In this document: positions 35,118 through 46,272 of the stretch, piece after piece
Position numbering within the stretch: position 1 is the first letter of the stretch
How the letters are laid out: every line of letters starts with the position of its first letter
Assembly (NCBI RefSeq): GCF_001298105.1
Contig: NZ_LGJH01000161.1
Location: 104,726 to 168,725 of the forward strand
DNA length: 64,000 nucleotides
From: Novosphingobium sp. ST904
GTDB lineage: Bacteria; Pseudomonadota; Alphaproteobacteria; Sphingomonadales; Sphingomonadaceae
Direction of reading: 5' to 3'
The notes under the pieces: model-generated
Database searches by the model: none
Told to the model about the DNA's origin: nothing
What the model saw: the letters and a program-made list of their open reading frames with translations, nothing else
Made by a program: the position numbers and the translations under genes

Positions 35118-37771
35118 ATGCAGCTAGTCATCGTAGAATCGCCGGCCAAGGCGAAGACCATCGAGAAGTACCTCGGCAAGGACTACAAGGTTCTCGCCAG
35201 CTACGGCCATGTCCGCGACCTTCCGCCCAAGGACGGCTCCGTCCGTCCGGACGAGGGTTTCGAGATGGACTGGGAGCTCTACGGCGACAAGCAGAAGCAG
35301 GTGAAGGCGATCGCCGATGCCGCCAAGGGGGCCGATCGCCTGATCCTGGCGACTGACCCTGATCGCGAGGGCGAGGCGATTTCGTGGCACGTGCGCGAGC
35401 TGCTGGCCAAGCGCCGGGTGCTGCCCAAGGACGTGCAGCGCGTCACTTTCAACGCCATCACCAAGGAAACCGTCACCAAGGCGATGACCCAGCCGCGCGA
35501 GCTGGACCAGGACCTGATCGATGCCTACCTCGCCCGCCGCGCGCTGGACTATCTGTTCGGCTTCACGCTGTCGCCGGTGCTCTGGCGCAAGCTGCCGGGC
35601 GCCAAGTCGGCCGGCGCGTGCAGTCGGTGGCGCTGCGCCTGATCGTCGATCGCGAACGCGAGATCGAGGCGTTCAAGCCGCAGGAGTACTGGTCGGTCGC
35701 GGCGCAGATGGCGCATGACGGCACGGACTTCACCGCCAAGCTCGTGGCGTTCGAGGGCAAGAAGCTCGACCGGCTGAGCATCGGCGAGGAAGGCACCGCG
35801 ATGCGGGCCCAGGCCGCCGTCGAAAGCGGCGCCTTCAAGGTCGAGTCGGTCGAGACCAAGCCGCACAAGCGCAATCCGCAGCCGCCGTTCACCACTTCGA
35901 CGCTGCAGCAGGAGGCGGCACGCAAGCTCGGCTTCTCGGCCAGCCAGACGATGCGCGTGGCGCAGACGCTCTACGAGGCGGGCGCCATCACCTACATGCG
36001 TACCGACGGCGTGCAGATGGACCCGAGCGCGATCTCCGCCGCACGCGCCGCGATCACGGACCGTTTCTCGGGGCACTACCTGCCCGAGCAGCCGCGCATC
36101 TACCAGACCAAGGCCAAGAACGCGCAGGAAGCGCACGAGGCCATCCGCCCTACCGAGTTCACCCGCGACCGCTTCGGCTCGGGCGATGAGGCGCGCCTTT
36201 ACGACCTGATCTTCAAGCGCGCCATGGCCAGCCAGATGGCTTCGGCCGCGCTGGAGAGGACCACCGTTACCTTGCGCGACGGCACCGGCCAGCACGAGCT
36301 GCGCGCTTCGGGCCAGGTCGTGAAGTTCCCGGGCTTCCTCGCGGTCTACGAGGAAGGGCAGGACAACAAGTCCGACGATGAGGACGGCGGCCTGCTGCCG
36401 TTCATGAAGTCGGGCGACATGCCCGCCAAGAAGGACGTCACCGCCGAACAGCACTTCACCCAGCCGCCGCCGCGCTTCTCGGAAGCGAGCCTGGTCAAGC
36501 GTCTGGAAGAACTGGGCATCGGCCGTCCTTCGACTTATGCGGCGACGATCCAGGTCATCAAGGACCGCAACTACGTCCGCACCGAGAAAAACCGTTTCTT
36601 TGCAGAGGAATCGGGCCGACTCCTCACATCGTTCCTCGAACGCTTCTTCCAGCGCTATGTCGCCTATGACTTCACGGCGGGCATGGAGGACGAACTCGAC
36701 AACGTCTCCGGCGGCCGTCAGGAATGGAAGGCGCTGCTCGAAGCCTTCTGGCGTGACTTCAAGCCGAAGTCGGATGAGGTCATGGAGAAGAAGCCCTCGG
36801 AAGTGACTGAGGCGCTTGACGAATTCCTGTCCGATTACCTCTTCCCGCCGAAGGCCGACGGCACCGATCCGCGCCTTTGCCCCAAGTGCGGCGAAGGCCG
36901 CCTGTCGCTGCGCGGCGGGCGTTATGGTGCCTTCGTCGCCTGCTCGAACTATCCGGAGTGCAAGTTCACGCGCAAGTTCGCGCAGCCCGGCGGCAGTGCC
37001 GAGGGCGGCGACGACGAGGTGCTGGGCCAGGACCCCGAGACCGGGCTCGAGATCGTCCGCCGCACCGGCCGGTTCGGACCTTACATCCAGCTGGGCGAGG
37101 GCAAGGAAGCCAAGCGTGCGTCGATCCCCAAGGACATCGACGAATTGACGCTGGAGTGGGGGATCAAGCTGCTCAGCTTGCCGCGTACCATCGGCCCGCA
37201 TCCGGAAACCGGCAACGACATCACCGCCAGCATCGGCCGCTACGGTCCCTATCTGGCGCATAACGGCAAGTATGCCCGCCTGCGTTCGACCGCCGAAGTG
37301 TTCGAAACGGGCATGAACATGGCCGTCACCAAGCTTGCCGAAGCGGCGGCGGGCGCCGGTGCGCGCGGTTCGCGTGCCGCGGCCGAGCCGATCAAGGTGC
37401 TGGGCGCTCACCCGACTTCGGGCGGCGAGATCAAGGTGCTGGCGGGCCGTTACGGTCCCTACGTCACCGACGGCACCACCAACGCGACCCTGCCGCGTGA
37501 CCAGAAGCCGGAAGATCTGACCGCCGAGCAGGCGATCGTGCTGATCGATGAAAAGGCCGCCAAGGGGCCGGCCAAGGGCAAGAAGAAGGCGGCGCCGAAG
37601 AAGGCCGCTGCCAAGAAGGCTCCGGCCAAGAAGGCTCCGGCTAAGAAGGCTGCCGCGAAGGACGACGGAGAAAAGCCCGCCGCCGCGAAGAAGCCTGCTG
37701 CAAAGAAGCCTGCCGCCAAAAAGACAGCTGCCAAGGCTCCGGCCAAGGCCAAGAAGGAAGCCGCCGAATGA
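35118..37771 (+). CDS. topA: DNA topoisomerase I, one apparent frameshift
   Basis: This type IA topoisomerase relaxes negative supercoils and is essential in most bacteria. The TOPRIM domain has VESPAKAKTIEKYLGKDYK and ATDPDREGEAISWH, and the catalytic Tyr is in ITYMRTDGVQMDP. A C4 zinc ribbon (CPKCGEGRLSLRGG...CSNYPEC) and GRYGPY repeats follow. The end is a long Lys/Ala tail of KKAPAKKAPAKKAAAK type (from about 37565). The frame breaks near 35615; one base restores GAKSAGRVQSVALRLIVDRE. The corrected length is 884 residues. The stop overlaps a 59-codon gene (ATGA). Confidence 0.96.
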
Positions 37772-37947
37772 GCGACAAGATCGCCAAGCACAAGCAGCCC
37801 TGGAAGCCGGAGGAACTGCAGAAGCTCCAGGTTCTCGCCGGAAAGGGCAAGGGCCTGAAGGAAATCGCCAAGGCCCTCAACCGCACCGAGGAATCGACCA
37901 AGGATGCCGCGCGCCAGCACGGCATCGCCGTCGCCAAGGCGCGCTGA
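37768..37947 (+). CDS. Small SANT/HTH-like protein coupled to topA
   Basis: This 59-residue, basic protein begins MSDKIAKHKQPWKPEELQKL and continues with a Trp-led three-helix pattern (GKGLKEIAKALNRTEESTKD, then AARQHGI), as in SANT/Myb-like or short HTH DNA-binding domains. ATG 37768 overlaps the topA stop, so translation is coupled. Conserved-looking composition and coupling support a real gene. A DNA-associated role beside topoisomerase is inferred, not shown. Confidence 0.75.
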   Translation: MSDKIAKHKQPWKPEELQKLQVLAGKGKGLKEIAKALNRTEESTKDAARQHGIAVAKAR

Positions 37948-37950
37948 GGT

Positions 37951-39460
37951 TCACCGCCTGAGGCGGTAGAGACCGAATTTCCGCGTACCGATTACCACGC
38001 CCTCGTAGCGCTCGTAGGAGCGCGCGAGGGCGTTTCGTATCAACGCCCGCGTTCTGAAATTGGGCTGGTTGGGGCGGCTCGATTCCGCGACCACGATCAC
38101 GCCGGGACGCAAGGCGAGCACGCGGGAGACTTCCGCCACCGGATCGACGCCGAGCGCTCCGGCCTCGTTCATCGCGTTGAGATGGCTGGGATAGGCGAAG
38201 CGTGTCGGGATGCAGGCGCGGGTGGTGCGATAGAGCGCACTGTCGCCTTCGTAGACGTAGAGGCAGCGGCCGTGCAATTCGCGGGATACGGCCGCGCTGG
38301 CGGCGGCGAACTCGGCCGAGGTTCCGCGCTCGCGGACTTGCAGCGCAGGGACGATGACGGCGCCGAGCAGGCCGAAGCCGAGCAGCAACCGTCCGTACCA
38401 TCGCTCGCCCGGGGCGCTGCGTGCCAGCGCAGGGGCGGCCAGGACGCAGAGCGGCACGAGCACGGGCCGAGATAATGATCGTACCACGTCCCGAACGCGA
38501 GAAACCCCAGCACGGCGCTGAGCGCCCAGATGCGGATGCCGGTCAGGATAGCCGGATGAGAGGCGGGCAGGGGCGACAAGCGGCGCGGCGCCAGAATGAT
38601 GGCCAGCGCGAAGGGGATCAGCGCCAGCGCCTCCTTGCCAAGCTGGGCGAAGGCGTCCTTCTGGTCGGTGATCCGGCCGAAGATCGAGAGGAAATTGGCC
38701 TGCACGAAAGCCTCGCCATGCCCGGTGTGGGCATAGCCTGCCCAGACCGCAAGCGTCGGGGCGAGGGCGGCTCCGGCCCAGAGCAGCGCCGTCGCGCCGA
38801 GGCGCGGCAGGCTCCAGCCATCGCGGATCCCCCGTGACAGCAGCATGAGCCCGAGCCCGACCCCCTCGAAGACGACGCTGTACTTGATCTGCATGGCAAG
38901 GCCGAGCAGCAGCATGACGCCGAGGCGCGCCTGCCGAGTGCGGCGTCCTGCCTGCGCGCGAATGCACCGATCGCCAGCATTGCGGCGAGGGCGACAGGCA
39001 GGTTGTAGAACACCGGCGATTGCCCCAGCGCCACGTTGAACACCGGCTGGTAGATCAGGTAAGCCAGCCCCGCCGCCTGCGCGCCGCGCGGGGGTGCGAT
39101 CCGGCGGGCCATGCGCTCGATCGCCAGCGCCGTCAGGACCGAAAACAGCAGCCCGGCAAGCTGATACGCCAACACCGGATCGCCAGGCAGCGCGATCAGG
39201 CTGCGATACAGGAGGAACAGGCCGTAAGGCTTGCGGTCCCAGATATCGACGTAAGGCAGGGCGCCTGCGGCCATGCGCTGGCCGACAAGCAGGTAGAACT
39301 GTTCGTCCGACTGGAATGCCGGCTTGCCGAACATCGCAAGCCTCAGCACGAAACCGGCCGCGAGATAGAGCAGGGGCGAGGCGATACCGAGCCGCCGCCC
39401 GGCCGTGAAGCCGGGGTGTGCGGCAAGGCGCCTTGCCGCCGCTCGTCCGATTGCGATCAT
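37951..39460 (-). CDS. Membrane glycosyltransferase, GT39/ArnT-like, two apparent frameshifts
   Basis: This polytopic protein resembles dolichyl- or undecaprenyl-phosphate-sugar-dependent glycosyltransferases. The first-loop acidic motif is AFQSDEQFYLLVGQRMAAG, followed by YVDIWDRKPYGLFLLYRSL, many helices and a C-terminal non-membrane part (LALRPGVIVVAESSRPNQPN). The protein is spread over three frames: N-terminal part to about 38940, middle (VMLLLGLAMQIKYSVVFEGV ... FGTWYDHYLGP) to about 38465, then the rest. Two added bases give 503 residues, the usual length. The sugar and acceptor cannot be inferred. It converges on the topA transcript. Confidence 0.78.
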
Positions 39461-39649
39461 TGCGCGACCCTTTCAGCCCCCATCGCCGTTGGAGGAAGCC
39501 GGGCGGGTGACAAGGGCGGGGGCTTCATGGCGCGCCAAGATTGCAGTCCGGCGACTACCGCGTGACGGGGACGGACTTTCGTATGGCTTGCGACAAATTC
39601 TTACACCGGGCAGCTTGCGACCGATCCCGAACTCGGGCGTTGGGGTGCC

Positions 39650-41049
39650 ATGCTGCGTATGCGAGACGAAGAGGCGGCGCTCGAACCGGCTGCCGTTGAT
39701 GACCACGATTCCGGCCTGCCGATGCCGCGCAGGTTGTGGGCGATCGTGGCGATCTCCTTCGGCACGGCCCTGTTCGTGCTCGACGGGACCATTGCCAATG
39801 TTGCCCTGCCGACGATCGCCCGCGAACTGTCGGTGGAGCAGGGCGTCGTCGTCAACGTGGTGACGGTCTACCAGCTCGTCATGGTCATGGCCCTGCTGCC
39901 TTTCGCCAATCTTGGCGAGCGGCTGGGGCTGCGGCGGGTCTACCAGACGGGGCAAGTAATCTTCATGGCAGCCTCCGCGCTGGCATTCCTCGCCAACTCG
40001 CTGCCGATGCTGCTGGCGATCCGCGCCGGGCAGGCGCTCGGTGCGGGCATGGCGATGAGCGTCGGTACCGCGCTGATCCGGCAGATCTACCCCAAGGCGC
40101 GGCTCGGCAGCGGGCTGGGCATCAATTCGGTGATCGTCGCTTCGTCTAACGCGCTGGCGCCGGTGCTGGGCGGCTTCATCGTCGCCCATGCCGACTGGCG
40201 CTGGGTCTTCGTGGCGGCGGTGCCGTTCGCCCTGATCTCGCTGGTGATCGGGCGCTTCCTGCCCGATCCCGAACGCGGAGACACGCCGTTCGACTGGGTA
40301 TCGGGCCTGTGGAGTGCGGGTAGCTTCGTATTGCTGATCGGCGGGGTGGAACTGGCGGCGCATGGCGGCATGGTGGAACCGGGCATTGCGGCGGCGCTGG
40401 CAGGCATCGGCTCGGCCCTGCTGCTGGCCCGCCGGGAGCGCGGGAAAGCGAGCCCGGTGTTTCCGGTGGACCTCATGGCCCGTCCCGCCATCGGGCTGTC
40501 CACCATCGCCGCCGTCGCGCCTTCATCGGTTCGGCGGCGCTGATCGTGGCGCTGCCGTTCCGGCTGGAGCAGGGCATGGGTTACAGCGCCGAGCAGGTCG
40601 GGCTGCTGGTCCTGCCGTTTCCCCTGACGATGCTGGTCGTCGCGCCCCTTGCGGGGTGGCTGTCGGACCATGTCTCGCCGTCGATCATGGGGCTGGTGGG
40701 AATGACCATCGCGGTGACCGGGCTGGTGCTGCTCGGCTTCCTGCCCGACCATGCCGGCGCTTTCGCAATTGCCTGGCGGCTGGTCGTGGCCGCGTTCGGT
40801 TTCAGTCTGTTCTTCTCGCCCAACGCGCGCATGATCGTGGGCAATGCCCCGCGCGAGCGCTCGGCGGCGGCGGGCGGGTTGCTCGCTACCGGGCGCCTGT
40901 TCGGGCAGACGCTCGGCGCGGCGTGATCGGGGCGGATGCTCTCGCTCGGCGCGGGACAGGGGCCGGCGCCGATGCTGATGGCCGCCGGACTGGCGGCCAT
41001 CGCGGCCATCGCCAGCCTCGCGCGGTGGAGGCTGGCGGAAAGGGCCTAG
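39650..41049 (+). CDS. MFS multidrug exporter, DHA2 (14-helix) type, frameshift and in-frame stop
   Basis: This inner-membrane proton-driven exporter has the start LWAIVAISFGTALFVLDGTI, NVALPTIARELSVEQ and a motif-A region FANLGERLGLRRVYQTGQV. It resembles EmrB/QacA-type DHA2 transporters. The frame breaks near 40510; one added base gives IAAVAAFIGSAALIVALPFR. In-frame TGA at 40924-40926 then interrupts TLGAA before MLSLGAGQGPAPM, which continues in the same frame to TAG at 41047. Repaired, it is 466 residues. ATG 39650 was chosen. No regulator or membrane-fusion partner is nearby. Confidence 0.82.
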
Positions 41050-42119
41050 CGCCGACTGGGCTTGCCAGTGGCGGTCGAGGCTGTCGGCGTCGCGGTGGGC
41101 GTGGGGGACGGTTTCGGTGTGGGCGCGGTGCCGGGAACGGCGGGCGGCACGACGATCGTGGGTACACCTTGCGGTACGGACTGCGGCTGGACGGTTACCG
41201 TCGGCTTCGTCTGCTTCACGCCGCTGCGGGTCAGCCACCAGCCGATGTCGTTGGCGGTCGCCTGCATTCCGGCGAAATTGAGGTGCCATTGCAGGCCCTG
41301 CCTGCCATCATAACCCTCGGGCGAGCCGATCATCCACGGCACCGCATCGCAGGGCGTATGCGCGGCCGAAGACTGGTTCATCTCGACGACGATGGCGCCG
41401 TAGGCCTGTGCCACGCGGCCGGTGATCTCGGACAGGCGCAGGCCGATGCGGCGGACTATCGCGGCGTGTTCCTCGCTGATCGGCGTGGCGGCGCAGAGCG
41501 AGCCGGGCTGCGGCAGCGGATTGAGGTACTGCACGAAGACCAGCCGCGCGCGCGGGGCCACCGTGCGGATGCGGCGCGCGATCTCCATCATCTGCATCTC
41601 GTCGCGCGCATATTCGACTTCGGTGGGCACTTTCACCGTGCCGCAGGCGGCGCGCTTGCTGCCGGGCGGCAACTGGCTGGCGCGGTAGAGGCAGGTCGCG
41701 GTGAAAAGGTTGCCGATGTAGTTGAGATCGTTGCCGCCGATGGTCACCGTCACCAGCCGCGTCTGCGGTGTGACGGAGTTGATCTGCGGCGGAATGTCGC
41801 CCCATGGACCCAGCACGTTGTTGGTCGTTGCGCCCGAGCAGGAACGGTCGGTCAGGACCATGCCGAAGCGTTCGGCCAGCAGGGTCGGGTAATTGTTCAT
41901 GCTCTGCCCGCAGCGCACCGGCGCGCCGGGCTTGGCGGGGGGCAGCATCGGGCCGGCGGCAAACGACGAGCCGATCGCGACATAGCGCTGACCGGCAAGG
42001 CTTTCCTCGACGGCGGCGACCTGGTCGTTCTCGGCCGCGCGGGCCTTCATGTAGGGGGTGGCGCAGCCGCCCAGCAGCAGGACGGCGGCCGTGATCGCCG
42101 TCGACGTGATTCGCGTCAT
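41046..42119 (-). CDS. SGNH/GDSL-family hydrolase, predicted lipoprotein
   Basis: This 357-residue lipoprotein has lipobox LLLGGCATPY. The SGNH blocks are visible: YVAIGSSFAAGPML (block I, catalytic Ser), TVTIGGNDLNYIGN (block III with GxND) and WHLNFAGMQATAND (block V, catalytic His with an unusual spacing). The C-terminus is a Pro/Thr tail (TPKPSPTPTATPTASTATG). It is likely an extracytoplasmic esterase or lipase; the substrate is unknown. ATG 42119 overlaps the era stop by one base, so it is the last gene of the lepB-rnc-era transcript. The frame is intact. Confidence 0.86.
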   Translation of the reverse strand: MTRITSTAITAAVLLLGGCATPYMKARAAENDQVAAVEESLAGQRYVAIGSSFAAGPMLPPAKPGAPVRCGQSMNNYPTLLAERFGMVLTDRSCSGATTNNVLGPWGDIPPQINSVTPQTRLVTVTIGGNDLNYIGNLFTATCLYRASQLPPGSKRAACGTVKVPTEVEYARDEMQMMEIARRIRTVAPRARLVFVQYLNPLPQPGSLCAATPISEEHAAIVRRIGLRLSEITGRVAQAYGAIVVEMNQSSAAHTPCDAVPWMIGSPEGYDGRQGLQWHLNFAGMQATANDIGWWLTRSGVKQTKPTVTVQPQSVPQGVPTIVVPPAVPGTAPTPKPSPTPTATPTASTATGKPSRR

Positions 42120-43012
42120 TACTTGACCCAGTCCAGCCCGATCTCTTCGTAGATGTCGCGGGCGTCGGCCCAGTTTTCCTCGACCTTGACGTGCAGGAAG
42201 AGGTGGACCTTCTGGCCCAGCACTTCGGCCAGTTCCTTGCGGGCGGCCTCGCCGATGGACTTGATCTTGGAACCGCCCTTGCCCAGCACGATGGCGCGCT
42301 GGTTGTCGCGGGTGACGACGATCTGCTGGCGGATCTCCACCGAGCCGTCCTTGCGCTGCTCGTAGCCTTCGGGGCGCACGGCGGCGTCGTAGGGCAGCTC
42401 CTCGTGAAGCTGGCGATAGAGCTGCTCGCGCGTGATCTCGCAGGCGAGCAGGCGTTCGCTGGCGTCGGACACCTGGTCTTCGGGATAGTGCCAGGGGCCT
42501 TCGGGCATCAGCCCGGCAAGATGGGTCTTGAGTTCGGGCACGCCGTCGCCCGAGAGCGCCGAGACGAAGAACACTTCGTCGAACTCGACCTTGCCGGTCA
42601 GTTCCTGGGCCAGCACGAGAAGCGGTTCCTTGGCGCCGGCATCGACCTTGTTGATGACCAGGATCTTGCGTTCCGGGCGCGCGGCCAGGGCTTCGAGCAG
42701 GGGCTCAAGTTCATGGCGGCGCTTCTTGATGGGATCGACCACCAGCAGCACGGCGTCCGCTTCCTGCGCGCCTTCCCAGGCGGCGGCGACCATCGCGCGG
42801 TCGAGCCTGCGGCGCGGCTCGAAGATGCCGGGCGTGTCGGCCAGGATGATCTGGGTTTCATCGAGCAGGGCAATGCCCATCAGGCGGGCGCGGGTGGTCT
42901 GGGCCTTGGCCGAGACGATCGCCACTTTCTGCCCGACGAGCGCATTGACGAGCGTGGACTTGCCCGCGTTGGGGGCGCCGATGACGGCAACGAGACCGCA
43001 ATGCTGGGTCAT
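42119..43012 (-). CDS. era: GTPase Era
   Basis: Era is a 16S rRNA-binding GTPase needed for 30S maturation. G1 is AVIGAPNAGKSTLVNALVGQ, G2 lies in KAQTTRARLMG, G3 is ILADTPGIF and G4 is LVINKVDAG. The C-terminal KH domain has IVVTRDNQRAIVLGKGGSKI. The intact frame gives 297 residues. ATG 43012 overlaps the rnc stop by 4 bases. The gene order lepB-rnc-era is the classic alphaproteobacterial arrangement. Confidence 0.98.
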   Translation of the reverse strand: MTQHCGLVAVIGAPNAGKSTLVNALVGQKVAIVSAKAQTTRARLMGIALLDETQIILADTPGIFEPRRRLDRAMVAAAWEGAQEADAVLLVVDPIKKRRHELEPLLEALAARPERKILVINKVDAGAKEPLLVLAQELTGKVEFDEVFFVSALSGDGVPELKTHLAGLMPEGPWHYPEDQVSDASERLLACEITREQLYRQLHEELPYDAAVRPEGYEQRKDGSVEIRQQIVVTRDNQRAIVLGKGGSKIKSIGEAARKELAEVLGQKVHLFLHVKVEENWADARDIYEEIGLDWVK

Positions 43013-43677
43013 GCGAATTTCCTCATGAATTCCTCGGCGGCGCGGGTTTCGGCATCCTGCTTGGAATTGGCCGTGGCACGCGCTGCGCCGACATTATGTA
43101 CTGCCACCTCGACGGTGAACTGCGAGGCATGGTCGGGGCCTGAACGCTCGACCAGCTTGTATTCGGGGGTGCGGCGGCGATTGCCCGCCGCCCATTCCTG
43201 CAGGGCGGACTTGGGATGCTTGCGCTTGCCCGTCTTGCCCTGCATCGGTTCGGCCCAGAGAGCCCTTACCATATCGCGCGCGGCTTCGAAGCCCCGCTCG
43301 GTGAAACAGGCGCCGATCAGCGCCTCCATCACGTCGCCCAGGATATTGTCGCTGTCGAGGCCGCCATCGTCGCGGGCTTGCTTGCCCAGCCGCATGTGCG
43401 GGCCGAGGCCGATCTGACGGGCGACCTGCGCGCAGGTCTGGCGGCTGACGAGCGCGTTGAGGCGCTGCGAGAGGCGGCCTTCCGCTTCCTCGCTGTTTTC
43501 GAAAAGCCATTCGGCGACCGAGAGTCCGAGAACCCGGTCGCCGAGGAATTCCAGTCGTTCGTAATTGCGCTTCTCGCCGGTGCTGCCGTGAGTGAGGGCG
43601 GCTAGCCAGAGTGCCTCGTCGGCGGGCTTGCCGCCCGAGACGCCGGCGAGGAACTCGCGGTCCTTTTGGTCAAGCAC
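43009..43677 (-). CDS. rnc: Ribonuclease III
   Basis: This double-strand-specific endoribonuclease processes rRNA precursors. The signature ERLEFLGDRVLGLSVAEWLF carries the catalytic acidic residues, a second acidic site is DNILGDVMEALIGACF, and a C-terminal dsRNA-binding domain starts at PKSALQEWAAGNRRRTPEY. The frame is intact at 222 residues. ATG 43677 directly follows the lepB stop. It is co-transcribed with lepB, era and the SGNH gene. Confidence 0.98.
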   Translation of the reverse strand: MLDQKDREFLAGVSGGKPADEALWLAALTHGSTGEKRNYERLEFLGDRVLGLSVAEWLFENSEEAEGRLSQRLNALVSRQTCAQVARQIGLGPHMRLGKQARDDGGLDSDNILGDVMEALIGACFTERGFEAARDMVRALWAEPMQGKTGKRKHPKSALQEWAAGNRRRTPEYKLVERSGPDHASQFTVEVAVHNVGAARATANSKQDAETRAAEEFMRKFA

Positions 43678-44562
43678 TCAGATCACGCTCCCGATCCGGC
43701 TCCAGCGCGCGGCGGTGAACCAAGTCCAGGGCTTGAGCCATTCGGCTCCGCCGTTGGTGGAGAACATCATGACGGCGGCCTTGCCCACCAGGTTGTCCTG
43801 CGGGACGATGCCGATGCCCTGGCCCTCGATCGCCGGGAAGCGACTGTCGAGCGAGTTGTCGCGGTTGTCGCCCATCAGGAACATGTGGCCTTCGGGCACG
43901 ATATAGACGCCGGTGTCGTCCTGCGGGGTCTGGCCGAGGTCGAGCACGTTGTAGCTCTTGCCGCCGGGCAGCGTCTCGCGGAACTGCGGATAGTTGCAGA
44001 CCGGGTCGCCCGCGGCGTCCTTGCCCTCGAACTCCGGCGCGTAGCAATGGGTGTTGGCGGTGACCGGCAGCACGAAATCGGGCTGCTTGACGCGCGGCAC
44101 GGCCTTGCCGTTGAGCCAGACCTGTCCACCCTTCACCTGCACTTCGTCGCCGGGCAGGCCGATCACGCGCTTGATGTAGTCGACGTCGTTGCCGGGAGGC
44201 GCCTTGAAGATCACCACGTCGCCGCGATCGGGCTGGCTGGCGAGGATGCGGCCCGGGATCAGCGGCAGGCTGAAGGGCAGCGAATACTTCGAATAGCCGT
44301 AGGACCACTTGGACGCGAACAGGTAGTCCCCGTTCAGCAGGCGCGGCAGCATCGACTCGCTGGGGATGTTGAAGGGCGAGATGATGAAGCTGCGCAGCAC
44401 CACCACGCCGAGAACCAGCCAGAGGAGGAAGGAGAAGAAGCCCTCGTCCTTCTTGGCATCCTTCTTGGCGTCCTTTTTGACAGGCTTTCCGCTGGCGCCC
44501 GGCGCGGGCGCGGCAGATGTTTCGGTGGTGAGGCCGGAAGTCGCGGTTTCGATGTCGCTCAT
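43678..44562 (-). CDS. lepB: Signal peptidase I
   Basis: The enzyme cleaves signal peptides at the periplasmic face. After a charged Lys/Ala-rich N-terminus comes one helix (FSFLLWLVLGVVVLRSFIIS). The catalytic Ser is in NIPSESMLPRLLNGDYL, the Lys in DVDYIKRVIGLPGDEV, and box E is GHMFLMGDNRDNSLDSR. The length is 294 residues from ATG 44562. It heads the lepB-rnc-era-SGNH operon; its promoter must lie in the 179-base gap shared with pgi. Confidence 0.97.
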   Translation of the reverse strand: MSDIETATSGLTTETSAAPAPGASGKPVKKDAKKDAKKDEGFFSFLLWLVLGVVVLRSFIISPFNIPSESMLPRLLNGDYLFASKWSYGYSKYSLPFSLPLIPGRILASQPDRGDVVIFKAPPGNDVDYIKRVIGLPGDEVQVKGGQVWLNGKAVPRVKQPDFVLPVTANTHCYAPEFEGKDAAGDPVCNYPQFRETLPGGKSYNVLDLGQTPQDDTGVYIVPEGHMFLMGDNRDNSLDSRFPAIEGQGIGIVPQDNLVGKAAVMMFSTNGGAEWLKPWTWFTAARWSRIGSVI

Positions 44563-44741
44563 GGCTCGAACCCTTGTTGCGCGCAGGGGCATCCGTCAAG
44601 TGAGATACCGAGGGAAAGCGTACCGGTATCGATCAAAAACGTCATGTTCCCGACGTGCATCTGTGCACAAGAATGACCTTGGCCTTCTCCCGCCTGCTAT
44701 GCATAAGGCTGGCCCCCAACCCTGAGACAAGGAACCATGGC

Positions 44742-46261
44742 ATGAGCGAAGCGGTGTGGAACAAGCTGGAAGCATTGCCCAAACCGACGCTTTCCGAGCT
44801 TTTCGACGCCGATTCCGGCCGTCTGGACCTGCTCGCGACCCGTCTCGAACTCGGTGACGAGACCAGCCCCGGCGCAATCCGGTTCGACTGGTCGAAGACT
44901 CACCTCGATGCCGCCCATGTTGCCGCCTTCGAGGAACTGGCCGCCGCGATGGACTTCGACGGTCGCCGCGCGGCGCTGTTCGCGGGCGAGATCGTCAACC
45001 AGACGGAAGGCCGCGCGGCCGAGCATACCGCCCAGCGCGGTGTCGGCAGCGAGGAAGGCGTCGCGACCGCGTTCGAGAACCATGCCCGCATGGCCGCCAT
45101 CGTCGAGGCCATCCACCGCGGCGCCATGGGCGAGGTGAAGCACCTGATCCACGTCGCATCGGCGGATCGGCGCTCGGCCCGGCACTGGCGATCGACGCGC
45201 TGGCCCGCGACGGTGCCATGGTGGACGTCCATGTCGTCTCCAATATCGACGGATGCGCGCTCGAAGCCGCGTTTGCAAAGTGCGATCCGGCCACGACGAT
45301 GCTGGCGGTCGCTTCCAAGACCTTCACCACCATCGAGACGATGACCAATGCGGACAGCGTGCTGGGCTGGATGCGCGAGCACGGCGTCGAAGACCCGTAC
45401 GGCCGCGTCGTCGCGCTGACCGCCGCGCCGGACAAGGCGATGGAGTGGGGCGTGGACGAAACCCGCATCCTGCCGTTCTCGGAAAGCGTGGGCGGCCGTT
45501 ACTCGCTGTGGTCGTCGATCGGTTTCCCGGTCGCCATGGCGCTGGGCTGGCCGGATTTCGCCGAAATGCTGGACGGCGCGGCCGCGATGGACATCCATTT
45601 CCGCGACGCCGACGGCCTCGACAACCTGCCGCTGCGCGCCGCCTTCGCCGACCAGTATTATACGCGCCTGCGCGGCTGCCAGACCCGCGCGGTCTTCGCC
45701 TATGACGAGCGTCTCGCCCTGCTGCCCGACTATCTCCAGCAGCTGGAGATGGAATCGAACGGCAAGAGCGTGAAGGTGGACGGTTCGCCGGTGGGCGCGC
45801 CGACCGCGCCGATCACCTGGGGCGGTGTCGGCACCGATGCCCAGCATGCGGTGTTCCAGCTCCTCCACCAGGGCACCAACCTCGTGCCGGTGGACTTCAT
45901 CGCCGCCATCGCGCCGGGCGACGATCTCAACCCCGCGCATCACCGCATCCTCCTGTCGAACTGTTTCGCTCAGGGCGCGGCGCTGATGGCGGGCAAGGGC
46001 AGCGAAGATCCCGCGCGCGCCTATCCGGGGGACCGTCCCTCCGCGACGATCCTGCTCGACGAAGTCTCGCCCGCCACGTTCGGCGCGCTCGTGGCGTTCC
46101 ATGAACACCGGACGTTCGCCAATGCCGTGCTGATGGGGATCAACCCGTTCGACCAGTTCGGCGTGGAACTGGGCAAGGAGATCGCCAAGCAGATCGAGAA
46201 GGGCGGCACCACGTTCGATCCTTCGACCGAGGCGCTGCTTCAGCTTTCCGGGATCGCCTGA
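44742..46261 (+). CDS. pgi: Glucose-6-phosphate isomerase, one apparent frameshift
   Basis: The enzyme interconverts glucose 6-phosphate and fructose 6-phosphate in central carbon metabolism. Signatures are VGGRYSLWSSIGFPVAMALG, IEKGGTTFDPSTEAL and NTQHAVFQLLHQG-like DAQHAVFQLLHQG. The frame breaks near 45156. One added G gives LIHVGIGGSALGPALAIDAL, the universal pgi signature, and 506 residues in total. ATG 44742 has AAGGA upstream. The gene is closed by a 13-bp terminator hairpin. Confidence 0.96.
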
Positions 46262-46272
46262 ACAAGAGCCTG

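Noticed and set aside
37565..37768. Tandem repeat DNA at the end of topA
   Set aside because: It encodes the Lys/Ala-rich tail common in alphaproteobacterial topoisomerase I; repetition reflects protein composition.
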